Assembly: GCF_000299395.1 (NCBI RefSeq)
Contig: NC_018656.1
Location: 1,550,001 to 1,614,000, forward strand
Reading direction: 5' to 3'
Length of the DNA: 64,000 bases
DNA from: Candidatus Nitrosopumilus sediminis
Lineage (GTDB): Archaea > Thermoproteota > Nitrososphaeria > Nitrososphaerales > Nitrosopumilaceae
The position numbers and the translations under genes were made by a program. Positions 42,071 through 51,771 of the stretch are shown here, one piece after another. The stretch's first letter is position 1; each line of letters begins with the position of its first letter. The notes beneath the pieces were generated by a model. That model did not search any database and was not told the DNA's origin. It worked only from the letters and a program-made list of their open reading frames with translations.

Positions 42071-42898
42071 TTGTCTATTAGTAATATTTCAAAAAAACCT
42101 ATTTCCATTATGAAAAAGGCAACAATTTCAGATGCTATTAGAATGCTATTAAACACAAAAATTAGTAGATTAGTTGTTAGAGAAAATGAAAAACATGTTG
42201 GAATAATCACCGAGAAAGATATTGGATTATTTTTATTTTCAGAGACTACAAGACAAGGATTAGATAAAATTCCTATTACAAAAATAATGAAGCCAATTGA
42301 ATTTGTAAATCAAGAGATTACTCCTGAAAATGCAGCAAAAATAATGATTGAGAAAGGCATTAGTTCATTAGCTATTGGGGAAAAGGATCAAGTAAAAACA
42401 ATTTTTACAAAAAGTGATCTTGTCAATTATTATGCTGAAAACATTACTGATGAAAAGAAAGTTATTGATTTTATGACTCACAACTATGAATTCACTCATA
42501 CTGCTGCACCATTATACAAGGTTGTACGAAAGATGTTAGAAAAGAAAATTTCCAGATTAATTGTAAAGAATCAAAATGAGGAACCGGTTGGGATAATTTC
42601 ATTTAGAGATTTATTTAGAATTGCAATAGAGTTAGGAAGTGAAGAAGATATTTCTGAGTATGGAATATCAGATCAAATTAGAAATGGATTTATCTCAAAA
42701 GAAGGATTTGGAAACATTTCATTAGCCAGAGAAGTGATGACTGAGGGATTAATCACTATCAAGTTCAATCAAAGTTTGTCAGATGCGTGTAAACTAATTT
42801 TAGAGAATAATGTTAGTGGCTTGGTGGTATTAGATGGGAATGGATCAATTACAGGAATAATTAGTAAGACAGATATCACAAAGGCAATTGCAAAGTAA
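42071..42898 (+). CDS. Four-CBS-domain protein
   Basis: The 275-residue protein contains four CBS motifs in two pairs: residues 6-60, 70-125, 130-185 and 210-275. Repeated features such as SRLVVRENEKHVGIITEKDI, SRLIVKNQNEEPVGIISF and GLVVLDGNGSITGIISKTDI show nucleotide-binding CBS pockets that sense AMP/ATP-type ligands. It begins at TTG 42071, about 25 bases after a TATA-like TTTTATATA. No catalytic domain is attached. It heads a plus-strand run with VIT, permease and antiporter genes. Confidence 0.88.
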   Translation: MSISNISKKPISIMKKATISDAIRMLLNTKISRLVVRENEKHVGIITEKDIGLFLFSETTRQGLDKIPITKIMKPIEFVNQEITPENAAKIMIEKGISSLAIGEKDQVKTIFTKSDLVNYYAENITDEKKVIDFMTHNYEFTHTAAPLYKVVRKMLEKKISRLIVKNQNEEPVGIISFRDLFRIAIELGSEEDISEYGISDQIRNGFISKEGFGNISLAREVMTEGLITIKFNQSLSDACKLILENNVSGLVVLDGNGSITGIISKTDITKAIAK

Positions 42899-42945
42899 TA
42901 ATTCTGAAAATACATTAAAACAATGAGCAAGAAATAATTGTAATC

Positions 42946-43629
42946 ATGAAATGGCATTTTGATGATTTTATTTATGGTTCTATAGATGGTGCAGTAACTA
43001 CTTTTGCCATAGTTGCAGGAGTTATGGGTGCATCATTACCTTCAACAATAATCTTGATTTTGGGATTTGCAAATTTGTTTGCAGATGGATTTTCAATGGC
43101 TGCTGCAAATTATCAAGCATCAAAGGCCAGAAACGAGTTTATAGAAATGAAGAGAAGGCAAGAGGAATGGGAAATTGATAACTTGGAGGAACAAGAAAGG
43201 GAAGAAATCAGAGAAATTTATCGAGAAAAAGGATTCAAAGACGAACTACTAGAAGATGTTGTGCGAATAATCACATCAAAAAGAAAAGTATGGATTGATA
43301 CCATGATGAAAGAAGAATTAGGGTTAATTGAAGATGAAAAAAATCCCTTAGATAGTTCTGTAAGTACATTTGTTGGTTTCAATCTTGTTGGACTAATTCC
43401 ATTAATTCCGTTTATGGTTTTCATGATAATAGGTATAGAATTGAATTCTGAAGCATTCGGATATTCTATTGTATCTGTAGCTGCAGCATTTTTTCTTGTT
43501 GGAATGATAAAAGGAAAAATTGTAAAAAAATCAATATTACATTCAGGAATTAATACATTAATCATTGGTGGAGTTGCTGCTATTGTTGCATATTTTGTAG
43601 GATATGGATTAAATTTTCTAGTTTCTTAG
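42946..43629 (+). CDS. VIT1/CCC1-family metal transporter
   Basis: The 227-residue protein has five or so helices of the VIT/CCC1 family (vacuolar iron transporter). It begins DDFIYGSIDGAVTTFAIVAGVMGA and has LGFANLFADGFSMAAANYQASKA, then a cytoplasmic Glu/Arg-rich insert (about 70-115), typical of iron- or manganese-binding family members. It probably moves Fe2+ or Mn2+. It is followed after 13 bases by the permease gene and may share its transcript. Confidence 0.9.
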   Translation: MKWHFDDFIYGSIDGAVTTFAIVAGVMGASLPSTIILILGFANLFADGFSMAAANYQASKARNEFIEMKRRQEEWEIDNLEEQEREEIREIYREKGFKDELLEDVVRIITSKRKVWIDTMMKEELGLIEDEKNPLDSSVSTFVGFNLVGLIPLIPFMVFMIIGIELNSEAFGYSIVSVAAAFFLVGMIKGKIVKKSILHSGINTLIIGGVAAIVAYFVGYGLNFLVS

Positions 43630-43642
43630 GATATTGTGATAC

Positions 43643-44932
43643 ATGTCTGAGTTAAAGCGTCAAATGGGCCTTTTCCAGCTTACAATGTATGGAACTGGAT
43701 TAATTCTTGGTGCTGGAATTTATGTATTAATTGGTGAAGCTGCAGGCTTTGCAGGGGATTCCGTATGGATTGCATTTGTATTAGGATCAATCGTTGCATT
43801 ATTTGCAGGATTTAGTTATGCAGAATTATCATCAGTATTTCCTAAAGCAGCTGCAGAATATGTTTTCATAAAAAATGCTTTTAAAAATAATTTTTTCGCT
43901 TTTCTCATAGGTTGGCTTACAGCAATTACATCTATTATTACAGCTGCAACAGTTGCATTAGGGTTTGGAGGATACTTTGCAGAATTTGTAAACATTCCAA
44001 TAATTATTTCAGCTATTGGTTTGTTAGTTATTCTATCAATAGTAAATTTTGTTGGAATTAGAGAATCAGCGTGGACCAATACTGTATTTACAATTATTGA
44101 AGCATCTGGATTAATACTGATTATTATTATCGGTTTTACATTTGCCAGTCCTGAACCTGTAGATTATACTGAAAGTCCAACGGGTTTCACTGGAATTGTA
44201 ATTGCATTTGTATTGATATTTTTTGCATTCATAGGATTTGAAGATATGGCAAATATTGCAGAGGAAGTAAAAAAACCTAAAAAAACACTTCCTAGAGCAA
44301 TAATACTATCAGTTATAATTTCAGGTGTTTTGTATGTTCTAGTTTCTTTGGCTGTAGTTCGAGTTGTAAATTGGGAAGAGCTTGCCAACTCAGCTGCACC
44401 AATGGCATTAGTAGCAGAAAGAGGTTTAGGATCAGAGGCACATATCTTACTTTCATCCATCGCTCTTTTTGCCATTACTAACACAGTTTTGATCACACTT
44501 GTAGCAGGTTCAAGAATTTTTTATGGCATGGCAAAAGAAAAAGTATTTCCTAAAGTTCTAGAAAAAATTCATTTTAAAACAAAAACTCCTTGGGTTGCAG
44601 TAATTGTAATTTTGATAACATCAATTGCTTTTACATTGATTGGGGATATTGTAATTGTTGCAAACATAACAGTTTTTGCAATTGTAATTACATTTGCTGC
44701 TGTGAATCTGGCAGTTATTGTTTTACGTTATACAGAACCTGACATTGAACGAAAATTTAGGGTTCCTGTTAATATTGGAAAATTTCCAATTCTTCCATTA
44801 TTTGGATTAGGAATTTCAGTGTATATGGCATTCCAATTTGAAATCGAGGTTGTGCTTGTGGGTATTACAATTATAGGAATTGGAGCTGTTTTCTATAAAA
44901 TTTCTAAAAAATCTAGGCTCAAATCTCAATGA
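43643..44932 (+). CDS. APC-family amino acid permease
   Basis: The 429-residue protein has about 12 helices of the APC superfamily. It opens with LFQLTMYGTGLILGAGIYVLIGEAAG, the GxG substrate-binding kink, and has FFAFIGFEDMANIAEEVKKPKKTLPRAI, the conserved loop for APC transporters. It likely imports amino acids or polyamines using an ion gradient; the substrate cannot be read. It follows VIT by 13 bases and precedes the CPA2 antiporter. Confidence 0.9.
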   Translation: MSELKRQMGLFQLTMYGTGLILGAGIYVLIGEAAGFAGDSVWIAFVLGSIVALFAGFSYAELSSVFPKAAAEYVFIKNAFKNNFFAFLIGWLTAITSIITAATVALGFGGYFAEFVNIPIIISAIGLLVILSIVNFVGIRESAWTNTVFTIIEASGLILIIIIGFTFASPEPVDYTESPTGFTGIVIAFVLIFFAFIGFEDMANIAEEVKKPKKTLPRAIILSVIISGVLYVLVSLAVVRVVNWEELANSAAPMALVAERGLGSEAHILLSSIALFAITNTVLITLVAGSRIFYGMAKEKVFPKVLEKIHFKTKTPWVAVIVILITSIAFTLIGDIVIVANITVFAIVITFAAVNLAVIVLRYTEPDIERKFRVPVNIGKFPILPLFGLGISVYMAFQFEIEVVLVGITIIGIGAVFYKISKKSRLKSQ

Positions 44933-44991
44933 TATTTTCAAATTTGATTTTAAAAATTAGTTTTAATAAATCGAATTAGGTTTAATTGTAA

Positions 44992-46221
44992 ATGGTTACC
45001 GAAATTGATGCTATTCCAACATTGGTTGGAATTTTAGTTTTGGTGATTCCATCAATGCTATTAGGTAGAATTTGTAAGCATTTTGGAATTTCTGAGATAG
45101 TTGGTTTTGTAATTGGAGGAATAGCTTTAGGTCCGTTTGCATTAGGAGGAATGATACCATTCTTTGATAGATCATTAGTGGAGTTAAGTGATCTAATGTT
45201 GTCATTTTGGCAAATTTCTGGAATCATAATTTTATTTTCAGCAGGATTACATTTCACTTTTTCTAGTTTAAAGCATGTAGGAATTCAGGCTGTAATTATT
45301 GGTACAGCAGGAGTAATTGTTCCACTAGGACTTGGGTATGGAATTTCTATTTTATTTGGAATCGATTGGATGGTTGCAATGATAATTGGTGCAACACTAA
45401 GTGCAACAAGTATTACTGCAGCTGTAACTATTTTGGGAGAATTGGGAAAAGAAAAAACAAAAGAAGGAAATATTTTGGTTAATGCTGCAGTACTCGATGA
45501 TGTAATAGGATTAGCTATTTTATCTTCTATAATTTCTCTAATAATTGCACACTCAATTCCAGTTATTGAAACAGTATTGTTTGAAATATCAAAATCATTA
45601 ATTCTTTGGATAATTCTATTACTAGGTGCTGTATTTTTACTTCCAAAAATTGTTCATGCAGTTGCAGTAACAAGACCAACATCTCTTGAATCTCGTGGAA
45701 CAAAACAAGCAACTGCATTAGGTTCAGCATTTGGCATGGCAGCTATTGCTTCGATTATTGGTCTTAATCCTATAGTGGGAGCATTTGCAGCAGGAATGGG
45801 GCTTGCAGGTTCAAAATTGGCAAGACAGGTAAAAGAATTTGTTGGAGAATTACAGATTATTTTCGCACCATTTTTCTTTGCTATATTAGGTGCAAATGTA
45901 GATATCTTAAATATTTTAGATATAGATTTGGTCTTATTTGTTGTAATTTTGATAATTGCAGTTTTTAGTAAAATTTTAGGTTCGGGAATTCCAGCAATCA
46001 TTTTACTTAAAAATAAAAATAAAGGTCTTAGAATTGGTTGTGGAATGATTGTTAGGGGAGAAATTGCATTCATTACTGCGGGGATTGGATTGTCTTATGG
46101 AATCATATCTGATAATATTTTCTCTACCTTAATTTTTGTGATTTTAGGTACAATATTCATTGGTCCTATACTGCTAAGATATTCATTTAAAAAAAATGGT
46201 GAAATACAAAATTCTAATTAG
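44992..46221 (+). CDS. CPA2-family cation:proton antiporter
   Basis: The 409-residue membrane protein has 12 or so helices of the Kef/NapA-type antiporter group. The central acidic pair is AAVLDDVIGLAI near 165-176, and GIALGPFALGG, GATLSATSITAA and GMIVRGEIAFITAGIG are family landmarks. No RCK/KTN regulatory domain is attached, so it is a short Na+/H+ or K+/H+ antiporter. Likely functions in pH and sodium homeostasis. It is the last gene of a plus-strand run. Confidence 0.92.
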   Translation: MVTEIDAIPTLVGILVLVIPSMLLGRICKHFGISEIVGFVIGGIALGPFALGGMIPFFDRSLVELSDLMLSFWQISGIIILFSAGLHFTFSSLKHVGIQAVIIGTAGVIVPLGLGYGISILFGIDWMVAMIIGATLSATSITAAVTILGELGKEKTKEGNILVNAAVLDDVIGLAILSSIISLIIAHSIPVIETVLFEISKSLILWIILLLGAVFLLPKIVHAVAVTRPTSLESRGTKQATALGSAFGMAAIASIIGLNPIVGAFAAGMGLAGSKLARQVKEFVGELQIIFAPFFFAILGANVDILNILDIDLVLFVVILIIAVFSKILGSGIPAIILLKNKNKGLRIGCGMIVRGEIAFITAGIGLSYGIISDNIFSTLIFVILGTIFIGPILLRYSFKKNGEIQNSN

Positions 46222-46873
46222 TTTTCTTAGATTTTGCAAGTGCTATAATTGCAATTATAATTCCAATTATCCCAGTACCGATACCTACATATCCAAAATT
46301 ATTTGATTGTGTTTCTTCTAAAATTACTACTGAATCTTTTAGTTCACTTACATCTTCAATTAAAGCAGTATGTCCATCAATCATTTGTTGTACTGTAATA
46401 TCAGATGGTTCAGGAAATTCAATGTAGGAACGTTCATCAACTTTTGGAGGATGCATGGACAAACTAATTGGAGTGTCAATGATTGTTCCCAAAATATTTG
46501 CTTGATAAAATCCAGAAACGGTAGGGTTTACAAATGCATAATATTTTCCTGGAATACCATGGTCAGGTGATAAAGGGAGTGTAATACTTTCGTCTTTGTA
46601 TATTAATTTCATTTTTATCGTTTTGTTTAAACCAGGAATTCCATTTTGAAATTCTTGGGATTCTGCACATTTGATTGCTTGAGGAATATCTGGACACGGG
46701 ATTAATGGGCTAACATAGAATTCGATTCCATTAGTTTCTCCTGACACAACAGGCTCATTCATCCAACCAATTTCTACTCTGTATTCACCTACAGAATCAA
46801 TTGTATGCCCATAAGCAATCCCAGCTAAACCAGGCATAGTTAATAAAAACAATATCAATAATTTTAATTTCAT
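46214..46873 (-). CDS. Secreted domain with C-terminal anchor, unknown
   Basis: The 219-residue protein has a signal peptide (1-22, ending AYG), a beta-rich outer domain (about 30-160) and a C-terminal helix (195-214). The domain starts with YRVEIGWMNEPVVSGETNGIEF, with a Cys pair (Cys59, Cys69) that may form a disulphide. The pattern resembles YtkA/CopC-like outer domains, but copper ligands are not clear. It overlaps the antiporter end by 8 bases. Confidence 0.7.
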   Translation of the reverse strand: MKLKLLILFLLTMPGLAGIAYGHTIDSVGEYRVEIGWMNEPVVSGETNGIEFYVSPLIPCPDIPQAIKCAESQEFQNGIPGLNKTIKMKLIYKDESITLPLSPDHGIPGKYYAFVNPTVSGFYQANILGTIIDTPISLSMHPPKVDERSYIEFPEPSDITVQQMIDGHTALIEDVSELKDSVVILEETQSNNFGYVGIGTGIIGIIIAIIALAKSKKTN

Positions 46874-46961
46874 ACTAAAAAAAACAAATCTAATTTTAAA
46901 AATGTTCTACTAATTTTCACCAAAAATACTGATTTTCAAAATATTTTGATATTTGTATCAA

Positions 46962-48407
46962 TTAAGCATCAGCATACATTGAAACTTCCCAAGCTGTAGG
47001 AGTTTGTGCAAATGCGGTATACTCTTTGTATTTTAATTCAGAATATGCATCAAGAAAGTCTTTTGTAAAAATTTCTTTTAAGAAATTTGAATCACTTGCT
47101 AAAGAATCAAGTGAATCTTTTAATGATACTGGTAAAGATCCAATCTTATATTCTCGTTTCTTTTCTGAAGAAAGTTTGTATACATTTTCTTCAACTGGAT
47201 CACCAGGATCAGTTTTATTTTTGATTCCATCTAATCCTGCTAGTAATAATGCAGCTTCTAAAAGATAGATATTCGCAGTTGGATCAGGTACACGATATTC
47301 AATTCTTTTACTTTTTTCTTGATTTCTATTATACATTGGAACCCTAACAGCAGCTGAACGATTTGCTAATCCCCAGCAAACATTTACAGGTGCCTCAAAT
47401 CCAGGAACAAGACGTTTGTAAGAATTTGTTGTAGGGTTTGTAATTGCACATAATGCTGATGCATGATTTAGAATTCCACCAACATAATATCTTCCAGTTT
47501 GACTCATTTGAGCTTGATCATCATCTTTGTCATACATTACGTTAGAATTTTCTTTCCATAAACTTTGATGAGTATGCATTGCAGATGCATTATCACCAAA
47601 AATTGGCTTTGGCATAAATGTTGCAACTTTATTTTTTCTTTTAGCTTTTACTTTTACTAAATTTTTGACTGCAATTACATTGTCTGCCATAGCAATCATT
47701 TCATCATAAACTAAATTGATTTCACATTGACCAGAAGTTGCTACTTCATGATGTTCTGCTTCAATTTTTATTCCAAAATAATTATACAAATCATCACATA
47801 CGTCTTTTCTAAATCCTTCAAGAGTATCCTTAGGTTGCGCTGGATAATACCCTTCTTTGATATCTATTGCGGTACTTACATTTCCCTTTGCCCAAGGGGA
47901 TTCTTTAGATTCAATAGAATATCCAGAGCCTCCACCAGAATGGGTTGCGCCATAAGGTGAGGGATAGACATTGATAGCATCAAAGACAAAAAATTCTATT
48001 TCAGGTCCCCAATTAGTATGAGTTAAACCAAATTCACTGAGTTTTTTTGATGCTTTATGTGCGATTCCTCTTGAATCTCGATTATATCTTGATTCTTTGT
48101 CTGTACTACCATCATAAAGATCACAAAAGATTCTTGCATTCTTTCTATTGCCAGGATCATAATCGTTTGGGAGAATTTTGAACGAAGTTGGATCAGGCAT
48201 TAAAATCATATCAGAATTATTAACAGATTTGAATCCAACAATCGAACTTGCATCTAATTTTTCAAGGCCATTAACAAAACTATTTTTGTCAATTGCATAA
48301 CTTGGCATTCCAACATTATGAAGTTCACCAAAAATATCTACAAACCAAAAATCTATGAAAGATATATTTTCGTTTTGTATAGATTTTAACACTTGATCTG
48401 AATTCAA
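46962..48407 (-). CDS. glnA: Glutamine synthetase type I
   Basis: The 481-residue enzyme combines ammonium with glutamate using ATP. Landmarks are the start FIDFWFVDIFGELHNVG, WGPEIEFFVFD, the CHHHEV-like IEAEHHEVATSGQCEIN, FMPKPIFGDNASAMHTHQSLW and RSAAVRVP. Translation starts at a TTG at 48407. A second glnA homologue begins at 63148, so the window has two GS genes. A GS near Amt/GlnK (8 kb away) fits ammonium assimilation. Confidence 0.94.
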   Translation of the reverse strand: MNSDQVLKSIQNENISFIDFWFVDIFGELHNVGMPSYAIDKNSFVNGLEKLDASSIVGFKSVNNSDMILMPDPTSFKILPNDYDPGNRKNARIFCDLYDGSTDKESRYNRDSRGIAHKASKKLSEFGLTHTNWGPEIEFFVFDAINVYPSPYGATHSGGGSGYSIESKESPWAKGNVSTAIDIKEGYYPAQPKDTLEGFRKDVCDDLYNYFGIKIEAEHHEVATSGQCEINLVYDEMIAMADNVIAVKNLVKVKAKRKNKVATFMPKPIFGDNASAMHTHQSLWKENSNVMYDKDDDQAQMSQTGRYYVGGILNHASALCAITNPTTNSYKRLVPGFEAPVNVCWGLANRSAAVRVPMYNRNQEKSKRIEYRVPDPTANIYLLEAALLLAGLDGIKNKTDPGDPVEENVYKLSSEKKREYKIGSLPVSLKDSLDSLASDSNFLKEIFTKDFLDAYSELKYKEYTAFAQTPTAWEVSMYADA

Positions 48408-48480
48408 TTTGATATTTTTTATGAACTATTTTACAAATGTTAGTTAGTAAGATAGATTTGTCTAATTTGTCAGGTTAATT

Positions 48481-49845
48481 CTAAGATTCAGGATAATCTT
48501 CAACAGGATGTGTTGTTTTGAAATTTTTCATTTCTTCATCAAAGAAGAATTTGTCAGTTAATGCAGGCTTTAGATCATCTAACCAAATTGCATTTTCGTC
48601 ATATTTTGCAAAAAATGGTACCTGAACCCAATCAGGATTTCTACCCTGTAAAAATCTTAAAACAATAACTTTTTGATCATTAAGATTTGCTGTTCCAATT
48701 ACATGTACTTTTCCAGGAGTAGCAGACATGCTTGGTCCACGAACTGTTCTTGCTAACCCACTAACTGAAGAGTATGCTTTTTTGAAAATTTGATAAGCCT
48801 TGACTAGCGGAATTCCAAAATAATGCTGAGCGCCTGTATCTCTTACTACAAACATGTAATATGGTATACATCCTAGCTGAACTTGTTTAGTCCACATTTT
48901 TGCCCACATTTCTGCATCATCATTTATGTGTGCCAATAAAGGAGATTGAGTTCTAATTTGTGCACCTGTATTTCTAACAGCTTTAATTGCATTTTTTACA
49001 GCATCTGTTGATAATTCGTTAAGATGGTTAAAGTGTGCCATAAATGCAAGATGTAATCCGTTATCGATAATTTTTTTGAATACATCTAACATTTCTTGAG
49101 AATCAGAATCAGTTAGAAATTTGTAAGGCCAATATGCCAAAGCCTTTGTTCCAATTCTAATTGTTTTAAGGTTAGGTAATTTTGCATCAATTAATGCATC
49201 AACATATTTTGAGAAAATTTTTGCTTTCATTATCATTGGATCGCCACCAGTAAACAGTACATCAGAAATTTCTGGGTGCTCCCTGACATATTGAACTAAT
49301 TGTTCTCCTTCCTGCATTGCAAATTTCATTTCATCCATTCCTACAAATTGTGGCCATCTAAAACAAAAACTACAATAAGCATGACATGTTTGGCTTTGGC
49401 TTGGGAAAAAGAGACAAGTTTCCTTGTATTTGTGTTGCATCCCATAAAGTTTTGTTCCATCCTTTAATGTTGGAACATTTAGTTCCATTTGGCCTGCAGG
49501 GTGAGGATTTAATTGTAAACGTATTTCGTTTGCAATATTTGTAATTTCTTTTTTATCCAAATTATTTTTTAATGCAGTTGCCATTTTTTCATAATGTTCT
49601 GGTTTTAGCATTCCTTTTTGAGGAAATGTTAACACAAAGATAGGATCATTTGGAATATTATTCCAATCAATTAATTGCTCGACAACATAGTTGTTTGCTT
49701 TAAAGGGTAAAACATTTCCTACAACCTCCATTTCAAATTGAGTTTCTTCAGAAAGTTTCTGAATTTGTGGAAGAGTACGGAAATTAGATAATGTATATGA
49801 TTTTAGTGATGGCGAATCATCCCAAATCGTTTCTTGATAGGTCAC
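48481..49845 (-). CDS. KamA-family radical SAM enzyme
   Basis: The 454-residue protein belongs to the lysine 2,3-aminomutase family. The 4Fe-4S cluster Cys triad is Cys154, Cys158 and Cys161 in CHAYCSFC, and VLFTGGDPMIMKAK is the GGD SAM motif. The tail contains RTVRGPSMSATPGKVHVIG typical of KamA for PLP/lysine contacts. It starts at GTG 49845. The substrate may be lysine or a different amino acid. No beta-lysine use genes are next to it. Confidence 0.88.
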   Translation of the reverse strand: MTYQETIWDDSPSLKSYTLSNFRTLPQIQKLSEETQFEMEVVGNVLPFKANNYVVEQLIDWNNIPNDPIFVLTFPQKGMLKPEHYEKMATALKNNLDKKEITNIANEIRLQLNPHPAGQMELNVPTLKDGTKLYGMQHKYKETCLFFPSQSQTCHAYCSFCFRWPQFVGMDEMKFAMQEGEQLVQYVREHPEISDVLFTGGDPMIMKAKIFSKYVDALIDAKLPNLKTIRIGTKALAYWPYKFLTDSDSQEMLDVFKKIIDNGLHLAFMAHFNHLNELSTDAVKNAIKAVRNTGAQIRTQSPLLAHINDDAEMWAKMWTKQVQLGCIPYYMFVVRDTGAQHYFGIPLVKAYQIFKKAYSSVSGLARTVRGPSMSATPGKVHVIGTANLNDQKVIVLRFLQGRNPDWVQVPFFAKYDENAIWLDDLKPALTDKFFFDEEMKNFKTTHPVEDYPES

Positions 49846-49942
49846 TTAGTTATTAGTACAAATGCCATTGTTAAAGGTTACAGGTTTTTTATGCCTGAAA
49901 AATTTTATATTTTATAATACTTTTATTAAAAATTCTAAAAGA

Positions 49943-49990
49943 ATGAAGTTAGGTCAACCTATGTATGATAGAAAGAAGGAGAATGATTAG
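49943..49990 (+). other. 15-codon upstream ORF abutting the MscS start
   Basis: ATG 49943 opens a 15-residue ORF (MKLGQPMYDRKKEND) whose TAG directly abuts the ATG of the MscS gene. An AGGAG-like purine-rich stretch lies within it, before the MscS start. It could be a leader peptide affecting MscS translation or a chance frame; too short to tell. Confidence 0.3.
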
Positions 49991-51733
49991 ATGGCTGAAG
50001 AAATAATTGATGCAGTATCTGGTCAAGTAGATCAGTTTCAAGGCATATCTCAGCTTTTAGCCTCATCTGAATCTCTTCAGGCAGCATTTATTGTGTTAAT
50101 TGTAGGTATTATTGGAATTGTAGTAATTTATCGTACTTTTTCAAAATGGGTAAAAAAACAAAGAATGAATTATGAACGACCTCATCTTTCAAGATTTGTT
50201 AGGGTAGTAGTTTTACCATTTTTTGCAATTATATTAATTACCTCAGTAAATTTCTACATACAATCATTTGCTCTGTTTGAAAATGATGCTTTAGTTTCTT
50301 TAGAAGGAAAATTAACATCTAGTGAAACATTTGCAAAGATTCTCAATACAATTAACATTCTTGTTATTGGATATTCAATTGCTCATTTAATTCCAATAAT
50401 ACTTCGTAAAAAAGAAAAATCCAATTTAGAAAAAGAAGATTTTGAATCTTGGAAAGAATTACGTGGATTTCCTGATGACGATGGTGATCTTTTTCATAAA
50501 TTCTACAAATGGATTCCCCCAAAGAACACACCCAGTGAATTAACAGACGAAGAATTTGGAGAAAAGTTAAAGACAGAAGAAGGAAGGAAATTCCTAGAAG
50601 AGTTTAGAACAACGAAGGGATTACCAATTGGAAGTTTTGAACAGTTAGTCAAAGATCCATTCGAAGAATGGAAAAAATCTGAAAGAAGGAAATATCAAAA
50701 ATATTATGATGATTGTATTTCTGGAAATAATGAATCCGGTAAAAAACTAAAACCTGGACAAGATGTTGAAGAAATTTTTCCTATAGACACATGGAGAGAA
50801 GAGAAGAGATTTAATGGATTTGATCCAATAATTTCTGGATCAAAACCACCAGGCTATGCAAAAAGAAAAAGAAAAGATCTTCCAAAATCAATTTCTCAGA
50901 TTTTACCACTTGGAATATTTGTTGCAGTAATACTTGGAGTAGTAAGTTGGTGGGGAATTGATTTGATAATACTTGCAACTGCCACAGGAGGATTGGCTAT
51001 TGGTATAGGATTAGCATTGCAAGAAACCATGCAAAATTATTTTGCTTACATATTGATTAGAAAGGATAAGATTTTTGGAGAAGGCGAGCGTGTTCAATTA
51101 GATACAGGATATAATGGATATGTGCACAAAATCACTCCCAGGGTTACTTTCATTCGTGATGCATTAAATGAATCATATGCTGTAATTCCAACTAGACAAC
51201 TTGTTAATTCTCAAATTATCAACTACTCAAAAGAAATCAAAATGGTACCTGCAATTGTTGAAGTGGGGGTTTCGTATCTAAATAATCCAAAACAGGTTGC
51301 TGCAATTCTAGTTAAGATTGGAAAACGTGCTATGAAAGAAGTAATGGATGATAGAGGAAGACATCTAATTAGACAGCAAAGATGTCCTTACTTGGATAAT
51401 AATAAGCCCAGTTGTGGATGTGATAAGGATATTCATGTTGACATAAATCAACCTGTTGTTAGATTTAACAAATTTAATGATTCATCACTTGATTTTTCAT
51501 TATGGGTTTATGTTAGAGATTATGGTGCACAATTTAAGACTAAAACAGACATTAGGGTAATTATGTATGAAGAATTCAAAAAATATGACATTAGAATTCC
51601 ATGGCCAATTAGAACAGTGTATCAAGGAGATGAAAAGAGGGAAGATGAAGAAATTAGAAAGCTTGATGAACAAAGAAATGAGGTTGTCGATAAATTTGGT
51701 GTTGGCGACTTAGGACGCGGTGGAGAAGATTAA
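49991..51733 (+). CDS. MscS-family mechanosensitive channel with large insert
   Basis: The 580-residue protein has TM segments near 31-50, 74-95 and 118-138, then a large charged cytoplasmic insert (about 140-295), and the MscS core: helices near 302-345 with SWWGIDLIILATATGGLAIGIGLALQET. The beta domain (about 360-400) follows and a Cys-rich stretch CPYLDNNKPSCGCD near 460. Osmotic release valve function is expected. The long insert is unusual. It may form a transcript with prs and the RNA genes. Confidence 0.85.
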   Translation: MAEEIIDAVSGQVDQFQGISQLLASSESLQAAFIVLIVGIIGIVVIYRTFSKWVKKQRMNYERPHLSRFVRVVVLPFFAIILITSVNFYIQSFALFENDALVSLEGKLTSSETFAKILNTINILVIGYSIAHLIPIILRKKEKSNLEKEDFESWKELRGFPDDDGDLFHKFYKWIPPKNTPSELTDEEFGEKLKTEEGRKFLEEFRTTKGLPIGSFEQLVKDPFEEWKKSERRKYQKYYDDCISGNNESGKKLKPGQDVEEIFPIDTWREEKRFNGFDPIISGSKPPGYAKRKRKDLPKSISQILPLGIFVAVILGVVSWWGIDLIILATATGGLAIGIGLALQETMQNYFAYILIRKDKIFGEGERVQLDTGYNGYVHKITPRVTFIRDALNESYAVIPTRQLVNSQIINYSKEIKMVPAIVEVGVSYLNNPKQVAAILVKIGKRAMKEVMDDRGRHLIRQQRCPYLDNNKPSCGCDKDIHVDINQPVVRFNKFNDSSLDFSLWVYVRDYGAQFKTKTDIRVIMYEEFKKYDIRIPWPIRTVYQGDEKREDEEIRKLDEQRNEVVDKFGVGDLGRGGED

Positions 51734-51771
51734 TCTTCTCAAAACTTAAGAATCCCATTAAATGACATTTC

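Noticed and set aside
45654-46073. 139-residue minus-strand ORF inside the antiporter gene
   Set aside because: It is antisense to the conserved CPA2 core and rich in Ile/Pro/Asn as expected from reversed membrane codons.
49943-49990. N-terminal extension of MscS through the upstream ORF
   Set aside because: A TAG separates the two frames, so they cannot be one protein without readthrough.
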